A stretch of 64,000 nucleotides of DNA from an uncultured Eubacteriales bacterium (lineage in GTDB: Bacteria > Bacillota > Clostridia > Christensenellales > Aristaeellaceae). The translations under genes were made by a program, and so were the position numbers. The DNA is taken from positions 32,093 through 96,092 of the forward strand of contig CALVNS010000004.1 of the NCBI GenBank assembly GCA_944349855.1, given 5' to 3'. Positions within the stretch are counted from its first letter, which is position 1; each line of letters opens with the position of its first letter. This document shows positions 1 through 8,103 of this stretch, piece after piece. Below the pieces are notes generated by a model, which saw nothing but the letters and a program-made list of their open reading frames with translations, did no database searches and was not told the DNA's origin.

Positions 1-1
1 T

Positions 2-217
2 TACGACTCGCAGCTGATTGAGCGCGTATGCTTTCTGATCGCGCATCATCACACCTATGGCGAACAGCGCGATCGGGATCTGCAAATCCTGATCGAGGCG
101 GACTTTCTCGTCAACGCGCTGGAGGAGAAGATGAGCCGGGAGGCAATCGAGCGAGCGCGGGAGCGCATCTTCCGCACCGCGCGGGGAACGGCCTATCTGC
201 AGGCAATGTTCCTGTAA
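2..217 (+). CDS. HD-domain protein, C-terminal fragment (5' end outside window)
   Basis: An open frame enters from the left edge and ends at TAA 215-217, giving about 71 residues of a C-terminus. The segment reads IAHHHTYG, then a basic/acidic stretch, then LQILIEADFLVNALEE and a tail with FRTARGTAYLQAMF. An HHHT motif followed by an LIEADFLVN helix is typical of the C-terminal part of small HD-type metal-dependent phosphohydrolases of Clostridia. The metal-binding HD residues proper would lie upstream of the window, so substrate cannot be judged. An intrinsic terminator follows 30 bp downstream, so the gene is probably the last of its transcript. The family call rests on the fragment alone. 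Confidence 0.6.
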   Translation, partial: YDSQLIERVCFLIAHHHTYGEQRDRDLQILIEADFLVNALEEKMSREAIERARERIFRTARGTAYLQAMFL

Positions 218-247
218 CCGGCAGCCGTCCGCTACAGATGACAATGC

Positions 248-281
248 GCCCATCCGCAAATTGCGCGGATGGGCTTGTTTT
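248..281 (+). terminator. Intrinsic terminator of the HD-domain gene
   Basis: Perfect 10-bp inverted repeat GCCCATCCGC / GCGGATGGGC with a 7-nt loop, followed by TTGTTTTG. It separates the HD-domain fragment from the radical SAM gene. Confidence 0.85.
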
Positions 282-302
282 GTGTGGCACGGGGCAAAAA
301 TG

Positions 303-311
303 TGGTATAAT
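303..311 (+). promoter_or_regulatory. Extended -10 promoter for the radical SAM gene
   Basis: TGG followed by TATAAT forms an extended -10 element 31 bp before the chosen ATG. No convincing -35 hexamer sits at 17 bp, which is tolerated by extended -10 promoters. Confidence 0.55.
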
Positions 312-342
312 GGGGAGACCAAAAAGAAAAAGAGGGATGAGA

Positions 343-1458
343 ATGCCGCCGCTGACGATGATGATCAAGCCCGTTTCAGGCAGCTGTAACATGCGGTGCA
401 GCTATTGCTTTTACATGGACGAGGCGCAAAACCGCGAAGCGCCGAACCGTGGGCGCATGTCGCCGCAGCTTCTGGAGACCCTGGTACGCCGGGCGTTCGC
501 CTATGCCGACGGCGAGGTGAACTTCGCCTTTCAAGGCGGCGAGCCGACGCTGGCAGGCGAGGCGTTCTTCGCACGGCTGGTGGAGCTGCAGAAGAAGTAC
601 AACGGCCGCGGCCTGCGCGTGCACAACGCCGTGCAGACCAACGGATACGACCTGCCGGATGGGCTGATCGAGCTGTTTGCGCGCGAGGGCTTCCTGGTGG
701 GTGTGAGCGTCGACGGCGACGAGGCGCTGCACGATCGGTTTCGGCGCGATGCGCAGGGGCGCGGCACCTATGCGCGCGTGCTTGAAAACGTGAACCGCCT
801 GCGGGACGCACGCGTGGAGTACAACGTGCTGTGCGTCGTGGACGAGGCGGTCGCGCGCAGCGGACGGCGCGTGTTCGAGGCGCTGGCGCCGCACGCATTC
901 GTGCAGTTCATTCCATGTCTGGATCCGCTCGATGGGACGAAGCAGGCGTACTCGCTGACGCCCGAAGGCTATCTGCAGTTCCTCAATGAGACGTTCGATG
1001 GCTATGAGCGCGCCTACTTCGCGGGGCGCTACGTCAGCGTGCGCAACTTTGACAACTACATCTCCATCCTGATGGGGCGTCAACCCGAAAGCTGCGCCAT
1101 GCGCGGGCGGTGCGAGACGTACTACCTGATCGAAAGCGACGGCGACGTGTATCCCTGCGACTTCTACGCGCTGGACGAGTGGAAGATCGGAAACATCGCG
1201 CAGGATTCGTTCGCACGCCTGGCAAAGTCGCCCGTGCTGCGCGCGTTTCAGGAGGCCTCCTATTTCGTCGATCCGGCATGCCATGCGTGCCGCTTTTACG
1301 GGCTGTGTCGCGGCGGATGCCGGCGCGAGCGCGAGCCGTTTGTGCAGGGCAGGCCCGGGCTCAACCGCCTGTGCGCGGCGTACAGAGCGTTCTTCGAGGG
1401 CGCATTGCCCAGAATGGAGCGCATCGCGCGGGACGTCGCACAAAAAGAGCGCATCTGA
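343..1458 (+). CDS. Anaerobic sulfatase-maturating enzyme-like radical SAM/SPASM protein
   Basis: 371 residues. The radical SAM cluster motif is C15-x3-C19-x2-C22 (CNMRCSYC), followed by the FQGGEPTL segment that binds SAM. The C-terminal SPASM part contains CETYYLIESDGDVYPCDFY and CHACRFYGLCRGGC, which would hold two auxiliary [4Fe-4S] clusters. The CDFY aspartate matches the proposed catalytic base of clostridial anSMEs, which convert an active-site Cys or Ser of a sulfatase to formylglycine. ATG 343 is preferred because AGAGGG at 331-336 lies 6 nt upstream; ATG 337 would have no spacing. No sulfatase is encoded in this window, so the partner must be elsewhere. Another SPASM peptide-modifying role cannot be excluded. 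Confidence 0.85.
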   Translation: MPPLTMMIKPVSGSCNMRCSYCFYMDEAQNREAPNRGRMSPQLLETLVRRAFAYADGEVNFAFQGGEPTLAGEAFFARLVELQKKYNGRGLRVHNAVQTNGYDLPDGLIELFAREGFLVGVSVDGDEALHDRFRRDAQGRGTYARVLENVNRLRDARVEYNVLCVVDEAVARSGRRVFEALAPHAFVQFIPCLDPLDGTKQAYSLTPEGYLQFLNETFDGYERAYFAGRYVSVRNFDNYISILMGRQPESCAMRGRCETYYLIESDGDVYPCDFYALDEWKIGNIAQDSFARLAKSPVLRAFQEASYFVDPACHACRFYGLCRGGCRREREPFVQGRPGLNRLCAAYRAFFEGALPRMERIARDVAQKERI

Positions 1459-1480
1459 CGCAGTTTTTCGCAGTTTTTAC

Positions 1481-1509
1481 TTTTTTCCGGCGCGGTTATC
1501 CTTTATAAT
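1481..1509 (+). promoter_or_regulatory. Promoter of the UMF1-type MFS gene
   Basis: Perfect -10 TATAAT at 1504-1509; the -35 at 17 bp is a T-rich TTTTTT (1481-1486) and therefore weak. Confidence 0.5.
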
Positions 1510-1545
1510 AGAAGGCGGGAGACCACAAAAGAGGGAGTCGTGTGT

Positions 1546-2799
1546 ATGCTAAAGCGCTTTACGCGAGCAGAGAAGAGCTGGATCTTTTACGACTGGGCCA
1601 ACTCCGCGCAGTCTGCCATCATCGCGGCGATCATTCTGCCGATCTTTTTCAAGAGCGTCGCCACCGGCAGCGGCGTGCCGGACGTGGACGCGACGGCCTA
1701 TTGGGGCTATGCCACGAGCATCGGCACGCTCATCTGCGCGGTCTGCGCGCCGCTGTTGGGCGCGCTGGGCGATGTGCGCGGATACAAGAAGCGGCTGTTC
1801 ACGTTCTTCGTGCTGGTGGGCGTGACGGGCACGGCGTTGCTGGCATTTACGGGCGACTGGCGGCTGATGCTGCTGTTTTACATCCTCAGCACGCTGGGCT
1901 TCAACGGCTCGTGCGTGTTTTACGACGGCTTCCTCAACGACGTGACGACGGCCGAGCGCATGGACATGGTCTCCACCTACGGCTATGGGCTGGGCTACAT
2001 CGGCGGCTCGACCATCCCGCTGGTCATCGCGCTGGCGCTGATCCAGTTCGGCGGGGCGATCGGCATCGATACGGCGACGGCGACGCGCTTCTCGTTCCTG
2101 CTCACGGCCGCATGGTGGCTGCTCTTTACGATCCCGATGCTCAAAAACGTCGAGCAGAAGTATGGCGTCGCGCCCGATCCCCACTTCGTGCGCCAGACGC
2201 TGCGCCGCCTGGGCGGCACGCTGCGCGACATCGTAAGCCACCGCGCGCTGGCGATGTTCCTGATCGCCTACTTCTTTTACATCGACGGCGTCGGCACGAT
2301 CATCCACATGGCGACGGTGTTCGGCGATTCGTGCGGACTGGGCAGCATGGACATGATGCTCGTGCTGCTGGTCGTGCAGATTGTCGCCTTCCCGTTTGCG
2401 ATCCTCTACGGCGTGCTCGCGCGCCGCGTCGGCGCTCGCACGATGATCCTGGTGGGCATCGCCACATATCTGGTGGTGTGCGTGGTGGGCATCCGCCTGG
2501 CGACGCTGAAGGACTTCCTCATCCTGGCCGTGCTGGTGGGCACGGCGCAGGGCGGCATCCAGGCGCTTTCGCGCAGCTACTTTGGTAAGATCGTGCCGGA
2601 GGAGCGCTCCAACGAGTTTTTCGGATTCTTCGACGTGTTCGGCAAGTTCTCCGCCGTCGTCGGCCCGGCGCTGTTCGGCCTGGTCGCCCAGGCGACGGGC
2701 GTGACCCACTACGGCGTGCTGGCGGTGATGGCCATGTTCGCCCTGGGCGGGGTGCTCCTGCTCGTGGGCGTGCCGCGCAGCATGGAACGGATGCACTGA
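1546..2799 (+). CDS. MFS transporter, UMF1 (Atg22-like) family
   Basis: 417-residue integral membrane protein with about 12 hydrophobic segments. The N-terminus KSWIFYDWANSAQSAIIAAIILPIFF is the signature start of the UMF1 group of the major facilitator superfamily (WxxYDWANSA), found widely in bacteria and related to fungal Atg22 vacuolar effluxers. The cytoplasmic loop GDVRGYKKRL after TM2 corresponds to the MFS motif A, and SRSYFGKIVPEERSNEFFGFFDVFGKFSAVVGP near the C-terminus is also typical. Substrate is not predictable; amino acid or nucleoside efflux has been suggested for relatives. ATG 1546 is chosen because GAGGGAG (1531-1537) is 8 nt upstream, while the in-frame GTG at 1540 is too close. 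Single-gene transcript with its own promoter. Confidence 0.85.
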   Translation: MLKRFTRAEKSWIFYDWANSAQSAIIAAIILPIFFKSVATGSGVPDVDATAYWGYATSIGTLICAVCAPLLGALGDVRGYKKRLFTFFVLVGVTGTALLAFTGDWRLMLLFYILSTLGFNGSCVFYDGFLNDVTTAERMDMVSTYGYGLGYIGGSTIPLVIALALIQFGGAIGIDTATATRFSFLLTAAWWLLFTIPMLKNVEQKYGVAPDPHFVRQTLRRLGGTLRDIVSHRALAMFLIAYFFYIDGVGTIIHMATVFGDSCGLGSMDMMLVLLVVQIVAFPFAILYGVLARRVGARTMILVGIATYLVVCVVGIRLATLKDFLILAVLVGTAQGGIQALSRSYFGKIVPEERSNEFFGFFDVFGKFSAVVGPALFGLVAQATGVTHYGVLAVMAMFALGGVLLLVGVPRSMERMH

Positions 2800-2829
2800 A
2801 GGGCGCGTGGATTTGGCAGGCATTGCGGC

Positions 2830-2859
2830 TTGACAGTCCGCGCAGTGTGAGCGTACAAT
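2830..2859 (+). promoter_or_regulatory. Sigma-A promoter of ilvE
   Basis: TTGACA (2830-2835), 18-bp spacer, TACAAT (2854-2859). The leader to the ATG is only about 45 nt, too short for a T-box. Confidence 0.8.
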
Positions 2860-2908
2860 AGACGGCATAAGCGCAGTCAGTTTGCCAAAGAAGCATGGAG
2901 GGATGGAT

Positions 2909-3979
2909 ATGGTACCGGTTCGCGTGACGCTGACGCAGCACCCCAAGGAAAGGCCGCAGGATGAGTCGAAGCTCGGCTTCGGCAAGATCTTTACGGACCA
3001 CATGTTCGTCATGGATTATGACCCCGAGCAGGGTTGGCACGATCCGCAGGTCGTTCCCTACGGCCCGTTCGTGCTCGATCCCGGCACGACGGTCTTTCAC
3101 TATTCGCAGGAGATCTTTGAGGGCATGAAGTGCTACCGCCGCGCGGACGGCGGGCTGCAGCTGTTCCGCCCGCGCGACAACTTCGCGCGCATGAACCGCT
3201 CGGCCGACCGCCTGTGCATGCCGCATGTCGAGATCGAGCAGGCGATGGCGGGCCTGATGGAGCTGCTCAAGGCCGACGCGGCCTGGGTGCCCTCCACGCC
3301 CGGCACCTCGCTGTACATCCGACCGACCATGATCGCCACTGACGTGATGCTCGGCGTGCATGCGTCCAGGACGTACCGCTTCTTCATCATCTGCTCGCCC
3401 AGCGGCGCCTATTATGAGAACGGCCTCGCGCCGGTCGGCATCTATGTGGAGAGCGAGCTGGTGCGCGCGGTGCGCGGCGGCGTGGGCTTCACCAAGACGG
3501 GCGGCAACTACGCGGCCTCCATGCTCGCGGGCGACCTGGCCGAGAAGAAGGGCTACTCGCAGGTGCTCTGGCTCGACGGACGCGAGAACAAGTACATCGA
3601 AGAGGTCGGGTCCATGAACATGTTCTTCAAGTTCAAGGACGCGCTCGTCACGCCGCCGCTCAACGGCTCGATCCTGGGCGGCATCACGCGCGACAGCATC
3701 CTGCAACTCGCGCGTAAGATGGGCGTGCCCACGGAAGAGCGGCGCATCACCGTGCAGGACGTGTTTGACGCGTATGACCGCGGCGAGCTGGAGGAGGCCT
3801 TCGGCACGGGCACGGCGGCGGTCGTCTCGCCGGTTGGCCGGCTCATGTGGGAGGGCCGCGAGATCGAAATCGCCGGCGGGCAGATCGGCGCGCTGACGCA
3901 GCGCTTCTACGACGAACTCACGGGCATTCAGTACGGGACGGCGCCGGACCCCATGGGCTGGGTCGTGCCGGTGGCGTGA
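2909..3979 (+). CDS. ilvE: Branched-chain amino acid aminotransferase
   Basis: 356-residue class IV PLP aminotransferase of the longer BCAT type. It would interconvert leucine, isoleucine or valine with their 2-oxo acids using 2-oxoglutarate/glutamate in the cytoplasm. Visible signatures are the N-terminal GFGKIFTDHMFVMDYD block, YIRPT, the PLP lysine in TKTGGNYAAS (about K196), QVLWLDG, and YIEEVGSMNMFF, which places the substrate carboxylate. ATG 2909 has GGAGGG 6 nt upstream; the ATG at 2903 has no spacing. The gene has its own strong promoter and no other ilv gene adjoins it, although an IlvD/Edd-family gene lies at 10-11.7 kb and a livJHMGF transporter at 45.7 kb. Confidence 0.93.
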   Translation: MVPVRVTLTQHPKERPQDESKLGFGKIFTDHMFVMDYDPEQGWHDPQVVPYGPFVLDPGTTVFHYSQEIFEGMKCYRRADGGLQLFRPRDNFARMNRSADRLCMPHVEIEQAMAGLMELLKADAAWVPSTPGTSLYIRPTMIATDVMLGVHASRTYRFFIICSPSGAYYENGLAPVGIYVESELVRAVRGGVGFTKTGGNYAASMLAGDLAEKKGYSQVLWLDGRENKYIEEVGSMNMFFKFKDALVTPPLNGSILGGITRDSILQLARKMGVPTEERRITVQDVFDAYDRGELEEAFGTGTAAVVSPVGRLMWEGREIEIAGGQIGALTQRFYDELTGIQYGTAPDPMGWVVPVA

Positions 3980-4106
3980 TACAAAAGCCGTATGCGGGAG
4001 GCTGCCTTGCGCGCGCAGGGCAGCCCTTCGCACGCTGTAGGGGCAAAATGCCGGAACTTCCCATGGAAAGAGGCGTGGAAAACCGGCGTGGAATGGGGGA
4101 AACGCT

Positions 4107-5147
4107 TTGTTCAGAACGGGGGACAGGCCGGACGCTGAATGGTCGGAGCGGGCGCTTTCGCGCGCGCAGCGCGCGCGCATGGAACGCGTGAGCGCCGCGC
4201 TGGGACCCGTGCGCGCAGACGCATTTGAGGGCCGTAGTGCAAAAGAACTCTGGGACGCCATTGAGCGTTGCTGGCAGGACGTCGAGAAGAAGCCGATGCG
4301 CGCCCAACAGGAGCAGGTTGCGCGCGAGGCCGTGCTGCGGGGCCTGGAACGGCAGGCAGACTGCCTCTCCTCGGGCGAACATGCGCTGGTCGAACGGCTG
4401 CTCATCCTGGACGGAGGCGTGACGGTCACCGACTATGAGGAGTTTTGCGCCGCGCAGGCGCTGTGCCGCCGGCTGTGGGCGGATGTGGGCCTGCGAGATG
4501 GAAAGCCCTTTGTGCGCCTGGATGCCACGCTTGCGCAGCCCTTGGCGCAGGCGATGGCGCGGCCTGAGCATACGGGCGTGCGCATGCGGCTCTTTTCCTT
4601 TGAGGCGACGGTCGCGGCGGCGCTGTACATCGCCGGCGCGCTCGACGATCGAATGCCCCAGGCGCTGTTTGTACGCCAGGTATTGCTCACGGACGAGCAT
4701 GACGAGGAGGCGATGCACCTGGCGCGCCACTACCTGTGGGCGGGCTTTGACTGCATGGACTACGAGGACGGCGTGCTGCTGCTGCATCCGGCGCTGTACG
4801 ATCCCGCGCCCGTGCTGCGTGGGACGCGTCCGGAGTTGACGTCCTTCACGGCGGAGCAGATCGTGGGCGGCATGCAGGGCATCATGCCCCAGGAGGAGCC
4901 GGCCCAGCGCGCGCTGGAACGCGCGATCGCCGGCGCGCTGCGGGCAGGCGAGGATGCGGAGGAGTGTGCGACGGAGCTGCGCATGCTGGCCAAGCAGGGC
5001 GCGGACTTTGACGCGCTGCGCGAGGTGCTCTCGGGCCGCGTGACGGTCATGCCCGGCGGCGCAATGGAGCGCGCGCTGCGTGCGCTGCTGGCGGCGACGC
5101 CGCGCTGGGCGTGCGAGGAGCGGTTGTGCGCAGCGTCGCTGCAGTGA
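4107..5147 (+). CDS. Hypothetical protein, mainly alpha-helical
   Basis: 346 residues with no recognised domain. The protein is acidic and rich in Ala, Leu, Arg and Glu, with no signal peptide or membrane segment. It therefore looks like a soluble, helical cytoplasmic protein. A TTG start at 4107 is used because GGGGGA (4095-4100) lies 6 nt upstream; a shorter product starting at the Met near 4179 is possible. It ends 13 nt before the pseudouridine synthase ATG, so the two are probably cotranscribed. A small GC hairpin without a U-tract (around 3998-4025) lies between ilvE and this gene. Function cannot be assigned; a helical repeat or tetratricopeptide-like scaffold is one possibility. Confidence 0.7.
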   Translation: MFRTGDRPDAEWSERALSRAQRARMERVSAALGPVRADAFEGRSAKELWDAIERCWQDVEKKPMRAQQEQVAREAVLRGLERQADCLSSGEHALVERLLILDGGVTVTDYEEFCAAQALCRRLWADVGLRDGKPFVRLDATLAQPLAQAMARPEHTGVRMRLFSFEATVAAALYIAGALDDRMPQALFVRQVLLTDEHDEEAMHLARHYLWAGFDCMDYEDGVLLLHPALYDPAPVLRGTRPELTSFTAEQIVGGMQGIMPQEEPAQRALERAIAGALRAGEDAEECATELRMLAKQGADFDALREVLSGRVTVMPGGAMERALRALLAATPRWACEERLCAASLQ

Positions 5148-5160
5148 CGGAGGAGCGAGC

Positions 5161-6030
5161 ATGGACATCGAAGTGCCGCGCGGGCAGGAGCCCGTCAAGC
5201 TGTCGGCCTTTCTGGCCCTGGCGCTGCCGGACGCGCCCGCATGGGCGCTGCGCGAATGCCTGAAAAAGCGCGACGTGCGGCGGGATGGCGCACGCCTGGG
5301 CGCGGAGGATCTCGTTGTGGGCGGGGATATGCTGCGCGTATTTCTGCCCAAAACGGCGCTTGCGCGCGCGCCGCAGCTTCCGGTGATCTATGAGGACGCG
5401 CACGTGCTGCTCGTGAACAAGCCGCAGGGGCTGAGCGTGCATGAGGACGAGGGCGGCGGCGATACGCTGCTCGCACGCGCGCGGCGCTACCTGGAGGGCA
5501 GGGGCGAGGACACGCGGGAGCTGGCGCTTTGTCACCGGTTGGACAACCAGACCGGCGGGCTGCTGCTGCTGGCCAAGGACGCGCCGGCGCTCGAGGCCGC
5601 AAAGGAGGCCTTTCGCCTGCGTACGATGCACAAGACGTATACCTGCCGCGTCGTCGGCTGCCCGCAGCCGAGGGAGGCGGTGCTGTGCGCCTACCTCAAA
5701 AAGGACGCGCAGGCCGCGCGCGTGCAGGTGCGCGCGCAGCCGTTTGCCGGCGCGCAGCGGATCGAGACGGGCTACCAGGTGCTGCGGGAGGAAGACGGGT
5801 TCGCGCGCCTGTCGGTCGACCTGATCACCGGGCGCACGCATCAGATCCGCGCGCACCTGGCCTTCATCGGCCATCCGATCGTCGGGGACGACAAGTACGG
5901 CCTGCGCGAGGTCAACCGCGCCGCGCACGTGCGCGGCCAGCAGCTGTGGGCGACACGCCTGGAAGTGCATGCCGGCGGCGCGCTGGCGTATCTGGAGGGC
6001 CGCGTATTCGAGGTGCGAGCGCCGTTTTGA
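5161..6030 (+). CDS. RluA-family pseudouridine synthase (with S4 domain)
   Basis: 289 residues. An N-terminal S4-like RNA-binding segment (about residues 10-65, ending DLVVGGDMLRVF) precedes the synthase domain, which contains VNKPQGLSVHEDEGGG, the catalytic-loop motif CHRLDNQTGGLLLLAKD carrying the catalytic Asp, and GRTHQIRAHLAFIGHPIVGDDKYG. Members isomerise specific uridines in 23S rRNA or tRNA; the exact target is not predictable. The start has GGAGGAG about 6 nt upstream. It follows the hypothetical gene by 13 nt, and a terminator lies about 40 bp after its stop. A second RluA-like gene is at 40.7 kb. Confidence 0.88.
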   Translation: MDIEVPRGQEPVKLSAFLALALPDAPAWALRECLKKRDVRRDGARLGAEDLVVGGDMLRVFLPKTALARAPQLPVIYEDAHVLLVNKPQGLSVHEDEGGGDTLLARARRYLEGRGEDTRELALCHRLDNQTGGLLLLAKDAPALEAAKEAFRLRTMHKTYTCRVVGCPQPREAVLCAYLKKDAQAARVQVRAQPFAGAQRIETGYQVLREEDGFARLSVDLITGRTHQIRAHLAFIGHPIVGDDKYGLREVNRAAHVRGQQLWATRLEVHAGGALAYLEGRVFEVRAPF

Positions 6031-6041
6031 GGCGCGTAGAG

Positions 6042-6070
6042 TTGAACCGGCGGCGCAAAGGGACTATAAT
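6042..6070 (+). promoter_or_regulatory. Promoter of the HAD-DUF362-rarA run
   Basis: TTGAAC (6042-6047), 17-bp spacer, TATAAT (6065-6070). Its predicted start point (about 6077) falls inside the terminator hairpin of the upstream gene. Confidence 0.75.
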
Positions 6071-6071
6071 A

Positions 6072-6097
6072 GACGGGGAAGCAACCCCGTCTTTTTT
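6072..6097 (+). terminator. Intrinsic terminator overlapping the next promoter
   Basis: GACGGGG / CCCCGTC with 6-nt loop and six T residues. It would end transcripts from the pseudouridine synthase gene. Transcripts begun from the overlapping promoter lack the 5' half of the stem and so should escape it. Confidence 0.85.
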
Positions 6098-6127
6098 GCA
6101 TACATCAGAATCGGAAGGATGGAAGGC

Positions 6128-6961
6128 ATGAAACCGATACGCATGATCGCCGTCGACATGGACGGCACGCTGCTGGACAGCAGCCAGCAGATCCCGAAGG
6201 AGAACGCGCAGGCCCTGATCGAGGCCGCGCGCGCGGGCATCGCCGTGGTCATCTGCTCGGGCCGCATGGTGGAGGATGTCAGCCGGTTCGCGCGTGAATC
6301 GGACATCCCCTGCATGATCGCGTCCGGAAACGGCGCGCGGCTGCTGGACGCGCCGCTGCCCGGCGGCCGGATCATCGCGCGTCACGACATGCCCACGGAC
6401 GGGACGATCCAGCATGTGTTGGACATGCTGCTGGAGGAGGGGCTGATCGTCAACGGATTCCGGGACGGCGAGGTCTATACCGTCCGCCCGGCCGGCGCGC
6501 CCCAGTGGCAGCACCACCTCGCCAGGCGCAAGCTCGCGCGCATCTTTTACGGCGAGGAGCCGATGCGCCAGGCGGCGCAGGCGGGCCTGATCAAGATCGT
6601 CGCCGTGCAGATGAAGGCGGACGGCAGCCTTGCGCGCGCGCGGGAGCGGCTCAGGGACGTCGCCGGCATCGAGACGACCAGCTCCTGGACAGACAACATC
6701 GAGATCATGCCCGCGGGTGTGGACAAAGGCAGCGCGCTGCGCGAGCTGGGCGCCTACCTTGGCATCGCGCCGGAGGAGATCATGGCGATCGGCGATCAGG
6801 AGAACGACCGGCCGATGCTCCAGCTGGCCGGACACAGCACGGCCATGGGCAACGCGACGGACGAGATCAAGGCGCTTTGCCGGCACCAGACGCGGACGAA
6901 CGACGAGGCTGGCGTCGCATGGGCCGTGCGCCGCTGGGCGCTGGGGGAGGAAAGGGCATGA
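6128..6961 (+). CDS. Cof-type HAD-superfamily hydrolase
   Basis: 277 residues. Motif I VDMDGTLLDS places the nucleophile Asp10 and the acid/base Asp12. The C-terminus has the family sequence KGSALRELGAYLGI and the metal-binding motif IMAIGDQENDRPMLQLAG, followed by MGNATDEIKALCRHQTRTNDEAGVA, all typical of the Cof/YidA subfamily of sugar-phosphate phosphatases with a C2B cap. Substrate is unknown; members are often promiscuous phosphatases of sugar phosphates, FMN or PLP. ATG 6128 is preferred (GGAAGG 9 nt upstream); ATG 6119 is alternative. Its stop overlaps the start of the DUF362 gene by 4 nt, implying translational coupling. Confidence 0.88.
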   Translation: MKPIRMIAVDMDGTLLDSSQQIPKENAQALIEAARAGIAVVICSGRMVEDVSRFARESDIPCMIASGNGARLLDAPLPGGRIIARHDMPTDGTIQHVLDMLLEEGLIVNGFRDGEVYTVRPAGAPQWQHHLARRKLARIFYGEEPMRQAAQAGLIKIVAVQMKADGSLARARERLRDVAGIETTSSWTDNIEIMPAGVDKGSALRELGAYLGIAPEEIMAIGDQENDRPMLQLAGHSTAMGNATDEIKALCRHQTRTNDEAGVAWAVRRWALGEERA

Positions 6962-8076
6962 CGCGCGTATCGCTGATCCCCTGTGCGGACTATGCGCGCG
7001 ACGCGGTCGGGCGCGCCGTGCATGAGGCGCTCGCGCCGCTGGGCGGCATGGAGGCATTCGTGCGGCCCGGCATGCGCGTGCTGGTCAAGGTCAACCTGCT
7101 GATGCGTCGCGCGCCCGAGCGCGCGACGACCACGCATCCCGAGGTGGTGCGCGCGGTCTGCGAGGAGGTCATGCAGGCGGGCGGCACGGCCATCGTCGCG
7201 GACAGCCCGGGCGGCCCGTTCACGCGCGGGGCGCTGCGCGGCGTGTACGAGACCTGCGGCATGCGCGCGCTGCAGGAAGCGGGCGTGTGCGAGCTCAACG
7301 ACGACTTTTCGAGCGCCACCTGTGCGTTCCCGCAGGGGCACATCGCGTACTCGCTGGACGTCATCGCCTGCGCGCTGCACGCGGATGCGATCATCGACGT
7401 GGGCAAGCTCAAGACGCACGGCCTGACGGGCATGACTGCCTGCGCGAAGAACCTGTTCGGCCTGGTGCCGGGCACGGTCAAGGCGGAGTACCACGCGCGC
7501 TATCCCGACATCGACGACTTTTCGACGATGCTGTGCGACCTGTGCGCCTTCGCCCGGCCCGCGCTGTGCGTGCTGGATGCGGTCGACGCCATGGAGGGCG
7601 AGGGGCCGTCCGGCGGCCGTCCGCGCCGCGTGGGCGCGATCCTGGCGGGCGTCGATCCGCACGCGGTGGACGCCGTCGCCGCGCGCCTGATCGGGCTGGA
7701 CGAGGAGCGGGTGACGACGCTGCGCGCCGCGCGCAGGCTGGGCCTGCTCGACGCGCCGCAGGTGCTGGGCGCGTGTGTGGAGGACCTGTGCGTGCAGGGC
7801 TTCGACCTGCCGGGGCCGTCCTCCGCGCTGTCCGGCCGCTGGCTGCTGACGCACCTGCCGGGCTTTCTGCGGCCCAGGCCCGTCTTCACGCACGCAGCGT
7901 GCGACGGATGCGGCACGTGCCTGCGCGCCTGCCCGGCCCACGCCATCTCGATGGACAGCGCAAACCGGCCGCGCGTGGACATGCGCAAGTGCATCCGCTG
8001 CTTCTGCTGCCAGGAGCTGTGCCCGAAGACGGACGTGCGCATCCACCGAAACCCGGTATTCCGCTATCTGCGCTGA
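6958..8076 (+). CDS. DUF362 domain protein with C-terminal 4Fe-4S ferredoxin module
   Basis: 372 residues. Residues about 1-280 are a DUF362 domain (VLVKVNLLMRRAPERATTTHPEVVRAV, DSPGG, IDVGKLKTHGLTGMTACAKNLFGLVPG). The C-terminus holds two cluster motifs, CDGCGTCLRACP and CIRCFCCQELCP, each binding a [4Fe-4S] cluster. Proteins of this layout are common in anaerobes and are thought to act in electron transfer, but no reaction is established for this group. Translation overlaps the HAD gene (ATGA), and rarA follows after 27 nt, so the three form one transcript. Confidence 0.88.
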   Translation: MTRVSLIPCADYARDAVGRAVHEALAPLGGMEAFVRPGMRVLVKVNLLMRRAPERATTTHPEVVRAVCEEVMQAGGTAIVADSPGGPFTRGALRGVYETCGMRALQEAGVCELNDDFSSATCAFPQGHIAYSLDVIACALHADAIIDVGKLKTHGLTGMTACAKNLFGLVPGTVKAEYHARYPDIDDFSTMLCDLCAFARPALCVLDAVDAMEGEGPSGGRPRRVGAILAGVDPHAVDAVAARLIGLDEERVTTLRAARRLGLLDAPQVLGACVEDLCVQGFDLPGPSSALSGRWLLTHLPGFLRPRPVFTHAACDGCGTCLRACPAHAISMDSANRPRVDMRKCIRCFCCQELCPKTDVRIHRNPVFRYLR

Positions 8077-8103
8077 CGCGCCCTGCGCGCGAGGAGGATG
8101 AAT

